This document shows, in pieces, positions 47,732 through 56,582 of a stretch of 64,000 bases of DNA. The stretch comes from Fluviispira vulneris. GTDB lineage: Bacteria > Bdellovibrionota_B > Oligoflexia > Silvanigrellales > Silvanigrellaceae. How positions within the stretch are numbered: the stretch's first letter is position 1; every line of letters begins with the position of its first letter. The notes below the pieces were generated by a model. It saw only the letters and a program-made list of their open reading frames with translations, was not told the origin of the DNA and ran no database searches. Location: positions 186,001-250,000 of the forward strand of contig NZ_JACRSE010000003.1 of assembly GCF_014281055.1 (NCBI RefSeq), given 5' to 3'. The position numbers and the translations under genes are program-made.

Positions 47732-48877
47732 TTATTTTTTATCTAATTTATAATAATCAGGAACAATTATTTTTCCATTAATTATTTTCTCTTTGATTTC
47801 ATTAATCTCATTTACCTGTGCTTCTGTAAAGAATTTTTTATTATATTGATCATAAGCCCAATCAACTCCACCATCTTTTAAGTTAAAAGCTGTGTGGTCT
47901 GTGGTAAATGTTCCGTTCGTAAAATCTTTAATTGCAAAATAAACTGCATTGTCTACTCTTTTAACCATACTGGTCAAAATGATTTTTGGCTTGATCCAAT
48001 TTTGATTTGTATCAACACCAATCGCATAGTGTTTTGTTTTTGATTGTTTATTCATCTGTTCTGCAGAATCAAAAACACCTTGCCCTGAATTGGCAGCAAC
48101 TTGGAAAATAACATCATTGCCTTCATTGTATTGTGCGTGGGCCAACTCTTTCGCTTTTGCGGGATTGTTCCATGCATCTGTTGTTATACCAACGTATGCA
48201 GTGGTGATTTTAATTTTTGAGTTAATATATTTTGCACCTGCAGAATATCCCGTCTCAAAGCGATGGATAAGGGGTATATCCATTCCACCCACAAAACCTA
48301 TTTTCCCTGTCTTTGATTTCATAGCTGCAATAGCACCAACTAAAAAAGAACCATCATGTTCAGCGAACGTGATGGATCGAATGTTTTTTGCAGTATTTTT
48401 GTCTTCTAAGTTTGTATCGACAGCGAGAAATTTCTTGTCGGGGTACTTGGCGGCGAGTTCAGGAACGTATTCTGAGGGGTTGTAGCCAATGGCGATGATT
48501 AAATCACATTTCGCAGATGTGGCAAAACTCCTAAAAAAAGGATATATTTGAGCATCATTCTTGGGTTCCACAAACTTACTGCTCTGACTGATAGGAAGTT
48601 CTTTTAGAGCGCGATTAAAGCCTGTAACCGCGGATTCATTGAAGGACTTATCGTCCTTACCCCCCTTGTCCAGAACCATGCAAATTTTGGGGGGAGTTGA
48701 TGTTTTAGAGGATTCTGATGTTTTAGAGGATTCGGATGCATAAAGATTCAAAGGGGAGATTGTCGACATGCTTAGGAGAGGAAAAAGTAATAATCCCGCT
48801 TTTTTAAAGGTACAGTTAGGAGACACGAGAGATCCTTTCTGAATAAAGTTTCTTGGCAAAATATGATACTTAGCCAA
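47732..48877 (-). CDS. BMP family periplasmic binding protein, copy 1
   Basis: A 381-residue paralogue, the first of three. The N-terminus is longer: about 30 polar residues come before the hydrophobic core (AGLLLFPLLSMSTISPLNLYA), so the true start may be downstream. After the likely cleavage site comes a short direct repeat (ESSKTSESSKTS), a flexible linker absent from the other two copies. The BMP core follows: LDKGGKDDKSFNESAVTGF, GFVGGMDIPLIHRFETGYS, IGVDTNQNWIKPKIILTSM. It opens a run of six transporter genes followed by the adenosyltransferase. Confidence 0.92.
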   Translation of the reverse strand: MAKYHILPRNFIQKGSLVSPNCTFKKAGLLLFPLLSMSTISPLNLYASESSKTSESSKTSTPPKICMVLDKGGKDDKSFNESAVTGFNRALKELPISQSSKFVEPKNDAQIYPFFRSFATSAKCDLIIAIGYNPSEYVPELAAKYPDKKFLAVDTNLEDKNTAKNIRSITFAEHDGSFLVGAIAAMKSKTGKIGFVGGMDIPLIHRFETGYSAGAKYINSKIKITTAYVGITTDAWNNPAKAKELAHAQYNEGNDVIFQVAANSGQGVFDSAEQMNKQSKTKHYAIGVDTNQNWIKPKIILTSMVKRVDNAVYFAIKDFTNGTFTTDHTAFNLKDGGVDWAYDQYNKKFFTEAQVNEINEIKEKIINGKIIVPDYYKLDKK

Positions 48878-49086
48878 ATAGGCCTAGGCAAAAAAGGCAT
48901 AGCACAAATGCGCCAAATGTTTCTAGGACTTTTTGATTCTTTGCTACGTTAGCTTAAGTGCCTTATTTCACCAAAAATAAACGGACTGAGAAAAAAGTGA
49001 CAATCTATGTTGACTTCTCTTTTTTGATTTTGTACACCACAGAACACTCTGACAGTGAAGATGAAAATCTTTCTGACAAGGTCAAT

Positions 49087-49163
49087 GCGCGGTTAGCTCA
49101 GCTGGATAGAGCACCAGACTACGAATCTGGCGGTCAGGCGTTCGAATCGCTTACCGCGCGCCA
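49087..49163 (+). tRNA. tRNA-Arg (ACG)
   Basis: A 77-base cloverleaf: acceptor GCGCGGT/ACCGCGC, discriminator G, encoded CCA (49161-49163). The anticodon loop CTACGAA, closed by CCAGA/TCTGG, gives ACG; the wobble A is normally deaminated to inosine by TadA, encoded just downstream. Confidence 0.97.
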
Positions 49164-49185
49164 TTATTATATATTTATCCCTTGG

Positions 49186-49275
49186 GGAGCGATGGGTGAG
49201 TGGCTCAAACCACGCCCTTGCTAAGGGCGCGAAGGGGAGACTCTTCCGAGGGTTCGAATCCCTCTCGCTCCGCCA
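49186..49275 (+). tRNA. tRNA-Ser (GCT)
   Basis: A 90-base class II tRNA: acceptor GGAGCGA/TCGCTCC, discriminator G, encoded CCA (49273-49275). The anticodon loop TTGCTAA, closed by CGCCC/GGGCG, gives GCT. The long variable arm GAAGGGGAGACTCTTCCGA is present. Confidence 0.97.
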
Positions 49276-49297
49276 CCTTTTCTGGGTTATACACCTT

Positions 49298-49783
49298 TTG
49301 TCTACTACAAAATCCACAACTCAAAGTTTAAATCATCAAGTGTACATGGAAAAGTGTATTGAACTTGCAAAAAAAGCTTCGGAATTGGGCGAAGTTCCCG
49401 TCGGCGCCATGATCGTTAATGCGCATGGCGAAATTATTTCTGAAGCTTACAATCTTCGGGAAACGGAAAATCAAGCGACCGCCCATGCGGAGCTTATCGC
49501 AATTGAGCTTGCATGTAAAAAACTTGGGCGCTGGCGTTTAAGCGATTGCAGTCTTTATGTGAGTCTAGAACCCTGTTTTATGTGTGCCGGAGCTATAATA
49601 CTTGCGAGAATCCCAAATATTATCTTTGCTGCCTGCGATCCGAAGGCAGGAGCTGTTGGAAGTCTAGATAACATTTTAAATGACAAGCGCTTAAACCATC
49701 AATGCGAAATCACTCAAGGCATTTGCTCCGAAGAGTCCTCAATGCTGCTCAAAAGCTTTTTCAAAGCACGGCGAAAAAAATAA
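49298..49783 (+). CDS. tadA: tRNA-specific adenosine deaminase
   Basis: A zinc deaminase that converts A34 to inosine in tRNA-Arg(ACG). Catalytic motifs TAHAELIAI (HAE) and PCFMCAGAI (PCxxC) are intact. The family usually has a His-x-x-Tyr-Met segment before the first helix, and NHQVYMEKCIELAKKA here fits it, so the ATG at that Met (49346) looks internal. A TTG at 49298, 22 bases past tRNA-Ser, gives a 161-residue protein and is my choice; GGGTT is the only upstream site visible. The frame stays open back through tRNA-Ser, so the start remains uncertain. Its tRNA substrate gene lies just upstream. Confidence 0.9.
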   Translation: MSTTKSTTQSLNHQVYMEKCIELAKKASELGEVPVGAMIVNAHGEIISEAYNLRETENQATAHAELIAIELACKKLGRWRLSDCSLYVSLEPCFMCAGAIILARIPNIIFAACDPKAGAVGSLDNILNDKRLNHQCEITQGICSEESSMLLKSFFKARRKK

Positions 49784-49903
49784 TTTAAATTTTGAAAATA
49801 ATTTTCCTATTGTGTAAATAGAAGAAAATGTATCTATTATTTGATACAATCAAGCATTCATGAAAAGATTGCGTTTAAATTATTTAATTTGGAGAATTAT
49901 TCT

Positions 49904-50719
49904 GTGGAAGCCCCTTACCAATTCAATGGCTTAGCTATTGGTGTTGTTCTGGCTGCAGGGATGGGGAAAAGAATGAATTCCCATTTACCAAAAGTAGCCC
50001 ATGTTCTGTTTGGCAAACCATTGGTTATTTGGGCTATAGAATCGCTCATAGAGGCTGAAGTTAAGAGAATTATTGTTGTTATCTCTCCTAAGCAAAAACT
50101 CGTCGAAGAAATCATTGCACAGCATACATTTCCAAAAGATATTAAAATTAATTTTGCCTATCAAGAAAATCCCTTGGGGACGGGACATGCTGCTGCCTGT
50201 GGGGTAGAAGCGGTAAAAAAATATTTTACAAACGAAATTGAAAATAATGTAAAGACAAACATTATTATTACTCCAGGTGACAGCCCTGGTGTTGAGGGTG
50301 AAACCTTTAAAACATTCCTCAAAACCCATGCAGAACAGAATAATTCATTTACTATCATGACTTTTAAGGCTAAAAATCCTTTTGGCTATGGACGTATTTT
50401 AACAGATAGTCATAAAGAATTCATAGCTATTCGAGAAGAAAAAGATTGTAATGAGGATGAGAAAAAAATTGATCTGTGTAATTCAGGATTTTTATGTGCG
50501 AATTTAAATGACTTAGATGCTATTTTAGCTAAGCTCAATAATACAAATGCAGCGAAAGAATATTATTTAACTGATGCTCCTGAAATTTCTAAAAAATTAG
50601 GGAATAAAGTTGGTTATATGATAGGCCAAGATGAAAGTGAATTTTTAGGGATCAATTCCCAAGAGCAATTGGCAGAAATGGAAGTCAAATTCCAGAACAA
50701 ATATGCAAATTTAAAATGA
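49904..50719 (+). CDS. glmU: GlmU-like UDP-GlcNAc pyrophosphorylase, uridylyltransferase domain only
   Basis: 271 residues from the GTG at 49904, which has GGAG nine bases upstream; an in-frame TTG at 49841 seems too far 5'. The nucleotidyltransferase fold is complete: VVLAAGMGKRMNSHLPKVAH, PLGTGHAAACGVEAV, PGDSPGVEG, GYGRIL and REEKDCN, plus a final EFLGINSQEQLAEME segment. The C-terminal left-handed beta-helix that acetylates GlcN-1-P in standard GlmU (~450 residues) is absent, and the gene ends normally 19 bases before glmS. The acetyltransferase must be elsewhere or unneeded. Confidence 0.88.
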   Translation: MEAPYQFNGLAIGVVLAAGMGKRMNSHLPKVAHVLFGKPLVIWAIESLIEAEVKRIIVVISPKQKLVEEIIAQHTFPKDIKINFAYQENPLGTGHAAACGVEAVKKYFTNEIENNVKTNIIITPGDSPGVEGETFKTFLKTHAEQNNSFTIMTFKAKNPFGYGRILTDSHKEFIAIREEKDCNEDEKKIDLCNSGFLCANLNDLDAILAKLNNTNAAKEYYLTDAPEISKKLGNKVGYMIGQDESEFLGINSQEQLAEMEVKFQNKYANLK

Positions 50720-50738
50720 TAAGAATGAGGTTAAATAT

Positions 50739-52589
50739 ATGTGCGGTGTGATTGGGTATATCGGCTCGAATGCTACTCCTGAATTCTTTTACAATGGACT
50801 GAAACGTCTTGAGTATAGAGGGTATGACTCTGCTGGTATTGCAATGATGAATTCCGATGGAGTTTTTATTCAGCGAGCTGAAGGTAAATTAAATAATTTA
50901 CAAAATAAATTAGCACAACTTCCAGCGAGTACAAAAATAGGTATAGGTCACACACGTTGGGCAACTCATGGTAAACCAACAGAGAGTAACGCTCATCCTC
51001 ACCGCTCAGAAAATATAATTTTATTACACAATGGGATTATTGAAAATTATAAACCATTAAAAGATTTTTTAATCACTAAAGGCTATAAATTCCAGAGTGA
51101 AACCGATACCGAAGTAGCAGTGCATTTATTAAATCATGAATATAAAAAATTGACACAAGAGAAGAATAATTTTGAGCGTATGAAAAAGGCTATTTATTCT
51201 TTAGTTTCTCAAATCCACGGAGCATTTGCTTTTGGGATTTTATGCACCGATGTGCCCGATACTTTATTTGTTATAAAATATGGTTCCCCAATTGTTCTAG
51301 GGCTAGGAAAAAATGAAAACTATATGGCTTCGGGCATAACGGCTCTTGTCGATCACACCCGTTCTATCATTATCATGGAAGATAAAGAAATTGCTTTCTT
51401 AAATGCAGAAGGAATTTCCATTGTCGATTTTGCAGGTAAAGAAGTGTCAAGAAAGCCAATTGAAATTTCTTGGTCTACAGCTATGCTCGATAAAAATGGT
51501 TATGATCATTATATGCTAAAAGAAATCCATGAGCAGCCACAGGCGGTTGCGCAGACAATCAATGGTCGACTCGATCGTGATTCAGGTAAAATAAACCTTG
51601 AAAATTATGGCTTATCTAACATAAACTTAAAAGAAATTGAGCGCATTCAAATAGTAGCTTGTGGGACAAGTTATTATGCAGGATGTTTGGCTCGTTACTT
51701 TATTGAAAAATTTACAAGAATTCCTGTTGAAGTGGATCTCGCGAGTGAATCAAGATACAGAACTCCGACTGTAACAACTAAGACATTAAGTGTCGCTCTT
51801 TCACAAAGTGGGGAAACAATTGACACTTTGCAAGCAATAAAATTTGCCAAAGAAAATGGTGCAAAAACACTTGCGATTGTGAACATGCCTGGAAGCACAA
51901 TTGCACATAATTGTCATGATGAAAGTCTTATCTATGCTGGACCTGAGGTGGGAGTTGCGAGCACAAAAGCTCTGTCTGCACAAATCAGTTCTCTTATTAT
52001 TTTAGGTTTAGCTCTAGCGCAGGAACAAAAAAAGCTTTCAACTGAGAAAATTGCTGAATATATCAACGAGCTCGTTAAAATTCCAAGTTTACTAGAGAAA
52101 ACATTGACTCTATCGAGTTATATAGAAAAAATTTCTAAGAAATTTTATAATTCTCAGAGCATTCTTTTTATAGGTAGAGGGCCGCAATGGTTTGTCGCAA
52201 TGGAAGGCGCACTCAAACTCAAAGAATTATCTTATATTCACGCAGAAGGTTATGCTGCGGGTGAACTTAAGCATGGGCCCATTGCTCTAATTGATGAAAA
52301 TATATGGTCCATTTGTGTTGCACCGAAAGACAGTTATTACGAAAAAACAATAAGCAATATTGAAGAAATTCGTGCACGCGGCGGAAAAATATTAGCAGTG
52401 GGCACAGAAGGAGATGTAAACTTAAAAAGTATTTCCGACGAATTTATCGGGGTGCCAGAATGTTCAGAGCTTATTCAACCCTTTTTAACTACAGTTCCGC
52501 TGCATTTGTTATCTTATTGGGTGGCGGTTAAAAAAGGAACAGATGTCGATCAACCACGAAATTTAGCAAAAAGTGTTACAGTAGAATAA
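50739..52589 (+). CDS. glmS: Glutamine-fructose-6-phosphate aminotransferase
   Basis: A 616-residue enzyme making glucosamine-6-P for peptidoglycan and LPS. The class II glutaminase starts MCGVIGYIG with the nucleophile Cys2, then shows GHTRWATHGKPTESNAHPH. Two SIS domains follow (ACGTSYYAGCLARYFIEK, LSQSGETIDTLQAIKFAKE, EGALKLKELSYIHAEGYAAG), and the C-terminus is PRNLAKSVTVE. It is 19 bases after the GlmU-like gene, so both steps to UDP-GlcNAc are co-encoded. No glmS ribozyme can fit in the gap. Confidence 0.97.
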   Translation: MCGVIGYIGSNATPEFFYNGLKRLEYRGYDSAGIAMMNSDGVFIQRAEGKLNNLQNKLAQLPASTKIGIGHTRWATHGKPTESNAHPHRSENIILLHNGIIENYKPLKDFLITKGYKFQSETDTEVAVHLLNHEYKKLTQEKNNFERMKKAIYSLVSQIHGAFAFGILCTDVPDTLFVIKYGSPIVLGLGKNENYMASGITALVDHTRSIIIMEDKEIAFLNAEGISIVDFAGKEVSRKPIEISWSTAMLDKNGYDHYMLKEIHEQPQAVAQTINGRLDRDSGKINLENYGLSNINLKEIERIQIVACGTSYYAGCLARYFIEKFTRIPVEVDLASESRYRTPTVTTKTLSVALSQSGETIDTLQAIKFAKENGAKTLAIVNMPGSTIAHNCHDESLIYAGPEVGVASTKALSAQISSLIILGLALAQEQKKLSTEKIAEYINELVKIPSLLEKTLTLSSYIEKISKKFYNSQSILFIGRGPQWFVAMEGALKLKELSYIHAEGYAAGELKHGPIALIDENIWSICVAPKDSYYEKTISNIEEIRARGGKILAVGTEGDVNLKSISDEFIGVPECSELIQPFLTTVPLHLLSYWVAVKKGTDVDQPRNLAKSVTVE

Positions 52590-52614
52590 AAACAAAAAAT
52601 AGTAAGGAAACATA

Positions 52615-53082
52615 ATGAGCAGCTCTCAATATAAAAAAATCAATATGCCTGAGAGAAAAAATATTGTCCTTATTGCTCATGATAACAAAAAAAGAGAGTT
52701 ATTGGAGTGGGCTGTTTTACATGCGAAAGAACTTGCTAAACATAACCTTTATGCCACAGGCACCACAGGAAAACTTTTAGAGCGTGAAACAGGACTTGAT
52801 GTTACGTGTTTTGAAAGCGGTCCATTGGGTGGGGACATGCAAGCGGGTGCTTACATTGCGGATGGAAAACTCGACCTTGTGCTTTTTTTCTGGGATCCGC
52901 TTGCAGCCCAACCACATGATCCCGATGTTCGGGCGTTATTAAGAGTGGCTGTGGTGTGGAACGTGCCGCTTGCCTGCAATCAGTCTTCTGCTGATTTCCT
53001 GATATCATCGCCCTATTTTTCTGGAAAATATCTAAAAACAGTGACCGATTTCACTGTGTATAAAAATAGAAAAAACCCTTAA
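52615..53082 (+). CDS. mgsA: Methylglyoxal synthase
   Basis: A 155-residue enzyme converting dihydroxyacetone phosphate to methylglyoxal, a bypass of lower glycolysis. Motifs: NIVLIAHDNKKRELLEWA, YATGTTGKLLERETGL, SGPLGGDMQAGAYIADGKLD with the catalytic Asp, and FFWDPLAAQPHDPDVRALLR. TAAGGAAAC precedes the ATG. It is 25 bases after glmS. Confidence 0.96.
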   Translation: MSSSQYKKINMPERKNIVLIAHDNKKRELLEWAVLHAKELAKHNLYATGTTGKLLERETGLDVTCFESGPLGGDMQAGAYIADGKLDLVLFFWDPLAAQPHDPDVRALLRVAVVWNVPLACNQSSADFLISSPYFSGKYLKTVTDFTVYKNRKNP

Positions 53083-53102
53083 TCAAAACCTATTTTCTAT
53101 TT

Positions 53103-53466
53103 TTACCAAATGTTTCTTGCGTCTGGAACTTTTTCTTTGTTTCGCGCACCATTTGCTTTTTCAGCTTTTTTGAAACTACTTCGTTTATAAAAAAGAATAG
53201 CGCGTTTATTTTCTTGAAAACCCAAAGTTTCAGTTTGTTTTCAGTCTCTTGGTATTCAATTAACAATTTCAGTCCGATCCCAAGATACTGTGCATCAGGA
53301 GCTAAATATAAGTGCTCAAATGTCATTAAATTAATTGCTAAAACCCCAAGCACTTTTTTATCTTTTTCTGCAACTCTGAGTTTGTTTTCATTAAAGACAA
53401 TATTTTCCATCCACCAAAACATTTCTTCGCGTGTTTACAGCACTGGGAGGAATCACATATTTATTC
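53103..53466 (-). pseudogene. GNAT-family N-acetyltransferase, broken
   Basis: Three minus-strand frames together rebuild a GNAT C-terminal domain: YVIPPSAVNTR, then EEMFWWMENIVFNENKLRVA and LAPDAQYLGIGLKLLIEYQE (acetyl-CoA loop QYLGIG), then QENKRAILFYKRSSFKKAEK and GARNKEKVPDARNIW before the stop at 53103. A one-base loss in a T run near 53222 and another near 53424-53430 break the frame, and a TAG precedes the first piece. The N-terminal part is missing. It is probably recently lost because similarity is still strong. Confidence 0.75.
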
Positions 53467-53987
53467 TAGATTTTATAAAAATATCAGTGAGTTTTTAATC
53501 ATCTTCAATCATTGTATTTCTTATGTAGATCGCGAAAAATTTCTCAATAAAAATTATAAAATTAAAATACTTTGAAATTTTTATTTATCAAGAAATAAAA
53601 TGTGAAAGTAATTTTTATAATTATTGAATACAAATGTAGAGAAACAATATTTTTTGATGTGTTAGATTTATGGTGGAAAGTAATGATAGGATATTGAATA
53701 ATATTGATATAAAATGTAAGATTGTATTTTTAAGTTGAATAAAGAAAATTATTCAACTTAATTTTAATTTACTGAAAAATGAACTAAATAAAAAAATTAT
53801 TAAATATTTCTTTTATATACCTATATAAGAAATATAATTATAAAAATTACATTTTATAAAAAATAAATATTGGTTCTCTATTTAAAATTATTCAACTATT
53901 TTGAGAATCTCATTTTAGAGTCATTTTTTATAATTAAATATTATTTTCTTTATCGATATAAATCATTATAAATTAAAGGGAAACAGA
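53467..53987. other. AT-rich gene-free region with a perfect 13-base inverted repeat
   Basis: 520 bases with no credible gene. It contains TTAAGTTGAATAA (53731-53743) and its exact complement TTATTCAACTTAA (53750-53762) around a 6-base loop. A related TTATTCAACT occurs at 53890-53899. The stretch probably holds the control region of the histidine kinase gene that follows. Confidence 0.6.
53731..53762. repeat. Perfect inverted repeat / hairpin upstream of a sensor kinase gene
   Basis: Arms of 13 bases and a loop of AGAAAA, followed by a T-rich stretch. It could act as an AT-rich terminator or as a dimeric repressor or activator site; sequence cannot decide. Confidence 0.5.
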
Positions 53988-56240
53988 ATGAATATAACGA
54001 AAGATCTTAATTGGATAGTATTTGCTTTTATGTATATTTTATTACCGTTTTTAATAATAAAATATTTCGATTTATCAAGGGAAATTACTTTTGGAGTTTT
54101 TCAAATTATTTCTGAAATTGCTGTGATTTTAGTTTTAATTTATTATCGTGTATATTTATTTAATTTTTTTAGCAAAAAAGAATTTATTTTATTTATAGTT
54201 TGTTTTTCGAGCGCAATTGGCGCTGATTTTTTATATATGAATAATCTAACTGATTTTAATAAAAATAACTTTATAATGGCGTTTATACAAGAAATATTTG
54301 TAGAAGATTTCTTATTTATGGTATTTATGTCAACAATGCTGATTTTTTTATTTAAACGAATGAAAAACATATTTTTTAACAACAAAATATCTATTATTAT
54401 TGCTATGATATCTGGATTAATTTATCTTTTAATTAGTATTAAATTTGCTATTAAAAGTCATTTTTCCCCAATGATTAGCAATCCGGATTATTTACAATTT
54501 TATAGTTGCATGATTATATCACTCATAGAATCTGTTAAGGTTGGTTTAATTATAGCAATGAGTGCAAGAACAAATAAATGGAGTGATTTTTTGTTCTTAC
54601 AAGCAATACTTTTACTCTGCTTTTCTGAACTTGGTATAAGTTATACAGAAATAATTGTTGTAGACCACTTATACGGAACTTCGGCATTTGAAGCTGGATG
54701 GTTTGTTGGCATTTTAACAATATGTATACTTATATTTAAAGAAAAAGGAATGCCCAAATTTAAAAAAGAAGATTTTGCGGATAATTATAGCTTAAGGACA
54801 ATAATGTCCATTTCTATTTTGTTAGGTATGACAGTATTTTATTGTGTTTTAAGTTATTTAAAAATTATTAAATTAATAGAAGTTGAACATGTTTTAGAAA
54901 TTATTTTAATAAGTTTTTTAGTTTGGTTTTTTGCAAATTTAGTTTCAATGCAATTTTCTAAAATATTGGTAAATATAAGTAAAAATGTTATTAAACTTAA
55001 TCACCTCCCAATAAGCATACCTAAAAAAAATGAAAACATTGGGACAAATCTTTTTATTAGACCTTCGTACGATGGAATCTATGAAACACAAAAAATAGTA
55101 AATAATTATTTAAAACTTTCTCAAGAAGCAAATGAAGTATTCCAAAAATATACTGAACAAACAAAAAATTTAACTTTCAGCAAGATTGCAAATAAAGTGA
55201 GTCACGATATTAGAAGTCCACTAGATGTATTAAGCATTTTAGTAAAACATAATTTGCAAGAGTTGACTGAAGAGAAAAGAATTATGATCCGGAAGCAGAT
55301 TGGACGTATGCGAGATATTGCAAATGATCTGTTAAGCAAAAGTAGAGAAGATCTGAATAATTTCGATAAGATTAATCGTATTGAACAATTGAACAGTATA
55401 TTGGAAGAAATTATATCTGAAAAAAGGCTAAATTTCTTTCATTTTAAAAATCTTGTAATTGAAGGTGATATCTATGAAGAGAATAACTATGGGTTATTTT
55501 CAAAACTGAATTATTCAGATTTAAAAAGAATTTTATCTAATCTTATAAACAATGCTTTTGAAGCATTGCCAAATGGTGAAGGCAGAATTTTAGTAAAATT
55601 AAGAACTCACACAAAAGATAGGATCTATATAACAGTAGAAGATAATGGTAAAGGTATTCCTTTAGAAGTTCTAAATCAGATTGGAGTTGAAGGTGTTAGT
55701 TATAATAAGAAGTTTGGAAGAGGACTGGGCTTATTCCATGCTCTGTCTACTGTTCGTGAGTGGGGTGGGCTTCTTCTCATTCATTCTGAAGTAGATATTG
55801 GTACAAAAATAACATTAGATTTAGCAAGAGCAGAAGAGCCAATATGGTTTGTAGCAAAAATTACGATTTTAAATAATCAAACAATTATTATTATTGATGA
55901 TGAAAAAAATATACATGAAGTATGGGATAAGCGTTTTAAAAACCTAGTTCTATCTGAACATAGAGTTAAAATTATTCATTTTACCAATCCAGCATCCTTC
56001 AGAGAATGGGCTCATTTGAATTTTGAAACTTTAAAAGACAGCTTATGTTTTTGTGATTATGAATTTTATGGGTTTAAAGAAAGTGGTCTTGATCTATTTG
56101 AAAAGTATGACATGAAAAAATCAATTATAGTGACATCGCATTATGAGAATGAAGAAATAATTCAGAGATGTGAAAAAATGGGAATAGGATTAATACCGAA
56201 AAATCTTGTACATTTTGTTCCACTATCCATAGAAAAGTGA
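53988..56240 (+). CDS. Membrane-bound hybrid histidine kinase with C-terminal receiver-like domain
   Basis: A 750-residue protein. About eight hydrophobic helices fill residues 1-330 in a 7TM-like sensor block without a large periplasmic loop. The kinase core follows: phospho-accepting His ~406 in VSHDIRSPLDVLSIL, N-box LSNLINNAFEALPNGEG, G1 VEDNGKGIPLEVL and G2 KFGRGLGLFHAL. Residues ~633-750 look like a receiver domain (IIIIDDEKNIHEVW, CFCDYEFYG, IVTSHY, with a Lys at IPKN). AAAGGGAAAC precedes the ATG. No response regulator gene is adjacent, so it is an orphan phosphorelay component. The signal is unknown. Confidence 0.88.
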   Translation: MNITKDLNWIVFAFMYILLPFLIIKYFDLSREITFGVFQIISEIAVILVLIYYRVYLFNFFSKKEFILFIVCFSSAIGADFLYMNNLTDFNKNNFIMAFIQEIFVEDFLFMVFMSTMLIFLFKRMKNIFFNNKISIIIAMISGLIYLLISIKFAIKSHFSPMISNPDYLQFYSCMIISLIESVKVGLIIAMSARTNKWSDFLFLQAILLLCFSELGISYTEIIVVDHLYGTSAFEAGWFVGILTICILIFKEKGMPKFKKEDFADNYSLRTIMSISILLGMTVFYCVLSYLKIIKLIEVEHVLEIILISFLVWFFANLVSMQFSKILVNISKNVIKLNHLPISIPKKNENIGTNLFIRPSYDGIYETQKIVNNYLKLSQEANEVFQKYTEQTKNLTFSKIANKVSHDIRSPLDVLSILVKHNLQELTEEKRIMIRKQIGRMRDIANDLLSKSREDLNNFDKINRIEQLNSILEEIISEKRLNFFHFKNLVIEGDIYEENNYGLFSKLNYSDLKRILSNLINNAFEALPNGEGRILVKLRTHTKDRIYITVEDNGKGIPLEVLNQIGVEGVSYNKKFGRGLGLFHALSTVREWGGLLLIHSEVDIGTKITLDLARAEEPIWFVAKITILNNQTIIIIDDEKNIHEVWDKRFKNLVLSEHRVKIIHFTNPASFREWAHLNFETLKDSLCFCDYEFYGFKESGLDLFEKYDMKKSIIVTSHYENEEIIQRCEKMGIGLIPKNLVHFVPLSIEK

Positions 56241-56270
56241 AAAAAAAATTTTCAATACATTTAAATAAAT

Positions 56271-56582
56271 TCAGAAATCTTCAATACGAACAACTTCATA
56301 TGCAGGCTCTTCATATGGATGACTTGTCTTTAATGCTATAATTACATCTCGAATATTTTTCTCTGGACATATCATTTCAACTTTGTATTCAGGTACTTTT
56401 TCGAGTTTATTTAGTTCACCTAAAAATGGATTGCTGCTCTTTAAAGGCATAAACTGTCCTTCGCCTAAAGTTTGCCAAGCACAGCAGCTATAATTCCCTA
56501 TCTGCCCAGCACCTTTAGCAAACATAGCATTTTTAACTTTTTCAACGTGTGTTTTCGGAACAAAAAAATATATTTTATACAT
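56271..56582 (-). CDS. NIF3/YqfO-like (CutA-fold) small protein
   Basis: 103 residues from the ATG at 56582, preceded by AAGGGAATTC. MYKIYFFVPKTHVEKVKNAM, AGQIGNYSCCAWQTLGEGQF and KTSHPYEEPAYEVVRIEDF match the small insert domain of NIF3 (YqfO) proteins that also occurs alone; the HPYEEPAYEV block is diagnostic. Function is unknown; it is often suggested to bind metals or small ligands. It is convergent with the histidine kinase gene. Confidence 0.88.
   Translation of the reverse strand: MYKIYFFVPKTHVEKVKNAMFAKGAGQIGNYSCCAWQTLGEGQFMPLKSSNPFLGELNKLEKVPEYKVEMICPEKNIRDVIIALKTSHPYEEPAYEVVRIEDF

Noticed and set aside
50719-50739. glmS ribozyme upstream of glmS
   Set aside because: Only 19 bases separate the two genes, too short for the ribozyme.
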